Assembly: GCA_003135595.1 (NCBI GenBank)
Contig: PLCI01000117.1
Location: 4,213-12,166 of the forward strand
Direction of reading: 5' to 3'
Origin: Acidimicrobiaceae bacterium
GTDB lineage: Bacteria > Actinomycetota > Acidimicrobiia > Acidimicrobiales > RAAP-2
Length of the DNA stretch: 7,954 nucleotides
The position numbers were made by a program, and so were the translations under genes. The notes under the pieces were generated by a model. It had not been told where the DNA came from, ran no database searches, and saw only the letters and a program-made list of their open reading frames with translations. This document shows positions 6,472 through 7,954 of this stretch, in pieces (position 1 is the stretch's first letter; every line of letters starts with the position of its first letter).

Positions 6472-6486
6472 TGCGATAGATTCGCA
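6472..6486. promoter_or_regulatory. Nur-box-like operator in the NiCoT promoter
   Basis: TGCGA (6472-6476), 5 bases, TCGCA (6482-6486): perfect 5-base arms. The Streptomyces Nur box is described as tgCaa-N5-ttGca; this differs by one symmetrical base per arm. The site covers the candidate -10 TAGATT (6477-6482) of the permease gene, so bound Nur would block RNA polymerase. Confidence 0.7.
6477..6482 (+). promoter_or_regulatory. -10 box of the NiCoT permease gene
   Basis: TAGATT fits TANNNT. Transcription would start near 6489, just before the in-frame GTG at 6492 and about 33 bases before the GTG at 6522. No clear -35 is visible. Confidence 0.4.
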
Positions 6487-6511
6487 CTAACGTGGCGCGA
6501 GGGACACGACG

Positions 6512-6517
6512 AGGAGG
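6512..6517 (+). promoter_or_regulatory. Ribosome binding site favouring the GTG at 6522
   Basis: A perfect AGGAGG lies 4 bases before GTG 6522. The spacing is slightly short but the match is strong, while GTG 6492 has no ribosome site and could only be leaderless. Confidence 0.5.
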
Positions 6518-6521
6518 GCTC

Positions 6522-7667
6522 GTGGGGACGCTCAGACACCGCGCGCAGAGGGCTGTGGACTCGCTCTCGCCGAGCGAGTGGCGCCGGGTCGGCGGCATGT
6601 CGCTCACCGTCGTCGTCCTCAACGTGCTCGGCTGGGGGCTGCTCGCACTCGCGCTGCACGGACACGCCCGCCTCCCTAGGACCGCGACCTTCGGGCTCGG
6701 GACCGGCGTGCTTGCCTACACGCTCGGGATGCGACACGCGTTCGATGCCGACCACATCGCCGCGATCGACAACACGACGCGCAAGCTGGTGCACGACGGC
6801 AAGCGGCCGCTCGGCGTGGGCTACTTCTTCTCCCTCGGGCACTCCTCGGTCGTGTTCGTGCTCGCCGTGCTCTTGAACTTCGGCTTCCGCTGGCTCAACG
6901 GATCGATCTCGTCCAAGGGCAGCTCGCTGCACGTGTGGACCGGGATCGTCGGGACCTCGGTGTCAGGAGCCTTCCTCTGGCTGATCGGGATCCTCAACCT
7001 CGTCGTGCTGCTCTCGATCGTGCGGGTCGCGCGCGAGATGCGATCGGGGCGCTTCGACGACGATGAGCTCGAGCGGCGCCTCGCCTCCCGCGGACTCATG
7101 AACCGGCTGCTCGGCAGCTACGCGAGGCGCATCGACGAGCCCTGGAAGATGTATCCGGTCGGCGTGCTCTTCGGTCTCGGATTCGACACGGTCACCGAGG
7201 TGGCGCTGCTCGTGCTTGCCGGATCGGCCGTCGTCGAGGGTCTGCCGTTCTACGCCGTCGTCTCGCTGCCGATCCTCTTCGCGGCAGGCATGTGCCTCTT
7301 CGACACCCTGGACGGCTGCTTCATGAACTTCGCCTACGACTGGGCGTTCGCCAAGCCGGTCCGGAAGATCTACTACAACCTCACCGTCACGGGGCTCTCC
7401 GTCGTCATCGCTCTGTTCATCGGGACCGTCGAGGTGCTCGGCCTCGTCGCGCAGGAGACCGGCCAGACGGGCCGATTCTGGGCCACCGTCGAGGGCTTCA
7501 ACCTCAACCGTGCCGGCTTCGTGATCGTCGGGCTGTTCGTCGTGACGTGGGTGGTCGCCCTGTGCGTCTGGCACTTCGGCAAGGTCGAGCATCGATGGGA
7601 GCTCGAGGCAGCCACGGCCCGCCAGGCGCGCAGCGCCGAGCAGACCGTGCTCGAACCGGCCGCCTGA
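6522..7667 (+). CDS. NiCoT-family nickel/cobalt transporter (HoxN/NixA type)
   Basis: A 381-residue inner-membrane permease for uptake of Ni2+ and/or Co2+ (TC 2.A.52), of usual length with about eight membrane segments. All family signatures are present: RHAFDADHIAAIDN (71-84; the HX4DH nickel-binding motif with H72 and H78) in segment 2, FFSLGHSSVVF (102-112), LGFDTVTE (219-226), and LFAAGMCLFDTLDG (252-265) followed by FMNFAYDWAF. A charged cytoplasmic loop (about 168-208, rich in Arg, Asp and Glu) separates the two halves. Sequence alone does not fix nickel against cobalt; the divergent Nur gene and Nur-like box argue for nickel. Likely clients, such as urease, hydrogenase or nickel superoxide dismutase, are not in the window. 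GTG 6522 was chosen for its AGGAGG and because it begins close to the SPSEWRRVGGM segment; GTG 6492 would add ten residues. Confidence 0.95.
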   Translation: MGTLRHRAQRAVDSLSPSEWRRVGGMSLTVVVLNVLGWGLLALALHGHARLPRTATFGLGTGVLAYTLGMRHAFDADHIAAIDNTTRKLVHDGKRPLGVGYFFSLGHSSVVFVLAVLLNFGFRWLNGSISSKGSSLHVWTGIVGTSVSGAFLWLIGILNLVVLLSIVRVAREMRSGRFDDDELERRLASRGLMNRLLGSYARRIDEPWKMYPVGVLFGLGFDTVTEVALLVLAGSAVVEGLPFYAVVSLPILFAAGMCLFDTLDGCFMNFAYDWAFAKPVRKIYYNLTVTGLSVVIALFIGTVEVLGLVAQETGQTGRFWATVEGFNLNRAGFVIVGLFVVTWVVALCVWHFGKVEHRWELEAATARQARSAEQTVLEPAA

Positions 7668-7685
7668 TCCCGACCGCTCCGAAGT

Positions 7686-7710
7686 CGCGCGATCCCCGGG
7701 GTCCCGCGCG
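7686..7710 (+). terminator. Weak candidate hairpin between convergent genes
   Basis: CGCGCG (7686-7691) can pair with CGCGCG (7705-7710) around an inner self-complementary CCCCGGGG. It lies 18 bases after the permease stop, between convergent genes. There is no T-run, and the GC-rich arms may be chance in such DNA. Confidence 0.2.
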
Positions 7711-7742
7711 GCGCCAGTGCGCCAGCGGCGACCCGTGCGGCC

Positions 7743-7949
7743 TCAGGACACGAGGCGGCCGATCAGTCCGGCCACCTCCTCAGCGCTGAGCTCCATCGTG
7801 GCGTCGCCGACGGACAGCTCGCATCGCTGGAGCGCCGGGCCCTCGGTCGCGAAGGGACGGGCGAACGTCCACACCTTGTCGTTGCGCGCGATGCGCTTCG
7901 CGTTCGCGATCAGGCCGTCGAGGGTGACGGCGAGCCGGACGTGCAGCAT
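7743..7949 (-). CDS. Small hypothetical protein, possibly partial at its N-terminus
   Basis: A 68-residue frame from ATG 7949 to TGA at 7743. I do not recognise it. It is soluble-looking, with one cysteine (C43), a basic stretch at 17-25 (AKRIARNDK) and an acidic amphipathic end (LSAEEVAGLIGRL). Codons have the strong G/C third-position bias of the neighbouring genes, which supports real coding. The frame is still open at the window edge 5 bases upstream, so the true start may lie outside and this could be the tail of a longer protein. It is convergent with the permease gene, so a shared function is not implied. Confidence 0.55.
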   Translation of the reverse strand: MLHVRLAVTLDGLIANAKRIARNDKVWTFARPFATEGPALQRCELSVGDATMELSAEEVAGLIGRLVS

Positions 7950-7954
7950 CGGGC

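Noticed and set aside
6428..6622. 65-codon N-terminal extension of the Nur protein to ATG 6622
   Set aside because: It reads through the divergent promoter region and the start of the permease gene, and would make the protein far longer than Fur-family members.
5697..6932. 411-codon minus-strand frame across the DtxR gene, nur and the permease
   Set aside because: It crosses three well-supported genes and two promoters, and its product has no recognisable fold.
1..7954. CRISPR arrays, tRNA or rRNA genes, insertion sequences, phage or toxin-antitoxin genes
   Set aside because: I saw no spaced direct repeats, cloverleaf-like segments, transposase motifs or terminal inverted repeats, and coding composition looks uniform.

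Overview
The window is GC-rich throughout, with G or C at most third codon positions. It looks like chromosomal DNA of an actinobacterium: its promoters have TANNNT-type -10 boxes, some starts look leaderless or nearly so, and it carries a Streptomyces-type nickel regulator (Nur) with a matching Nur-like box. A sedolisin (S53, acid-acting) peptidase among secreted proteins fits a soil or acid-habitat lineage such as Acidimicrobiia. That placement is inference, since no phylogenetic marker is present.

Left part (1-5078, all minus strand): three genes for secreted proteins. In transcription order they are a 652-residue protein of unknown family built from five similar beta-rich modules, a complete S53 pro-kumamolisin-type peptidase starting 7 bases after it, and, after a 179-base gap with its own promoter, a parallel beta-helix protein cut off by the left window edge. 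All three have signal peptides, so this looks like an extracellular cluster with the first two genes in one operon.

Middle (5079-5277): a 199-base divergent intergenic region. It carries an extended -10 promoter and a perfect Shine-Dalgarno for the secreted cluster, a probable promoter for the rightward regulator, and a regular 38-base operator-like element, CTGGG-N6-CTGGG-N6-CCCAG-N6-CCCAG, with an exact 11-base period.

Right part (5278-7954): a DtxR-family regulator (plus) whose primary metal ligands are replaced, facing a Nur-type Fur-family regulator (minus) with only 16 bases between their stop codons. Nur is divergent from a NiCoT nickel/cobalt permease (plus). Their 60-90 base shared region holds TGCGA-N5-TCGCA, matching the geometry of the Streptomyces Nur box, placed on the permease -10. 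This forms a self-contained nickel-homeostasis unit: Nur with nickel represses uptake. A small unrecognised gene (minus) lies at the right edge, possibly partial, convergent with the permease.

The main leads are the Nur/NiCoT circuit with its visible operator, the phased four-half-site palindrome before the ligand-poor DtxR-like regulator, and the undescribed five-module secreted protein coupled to an acid peptidase.
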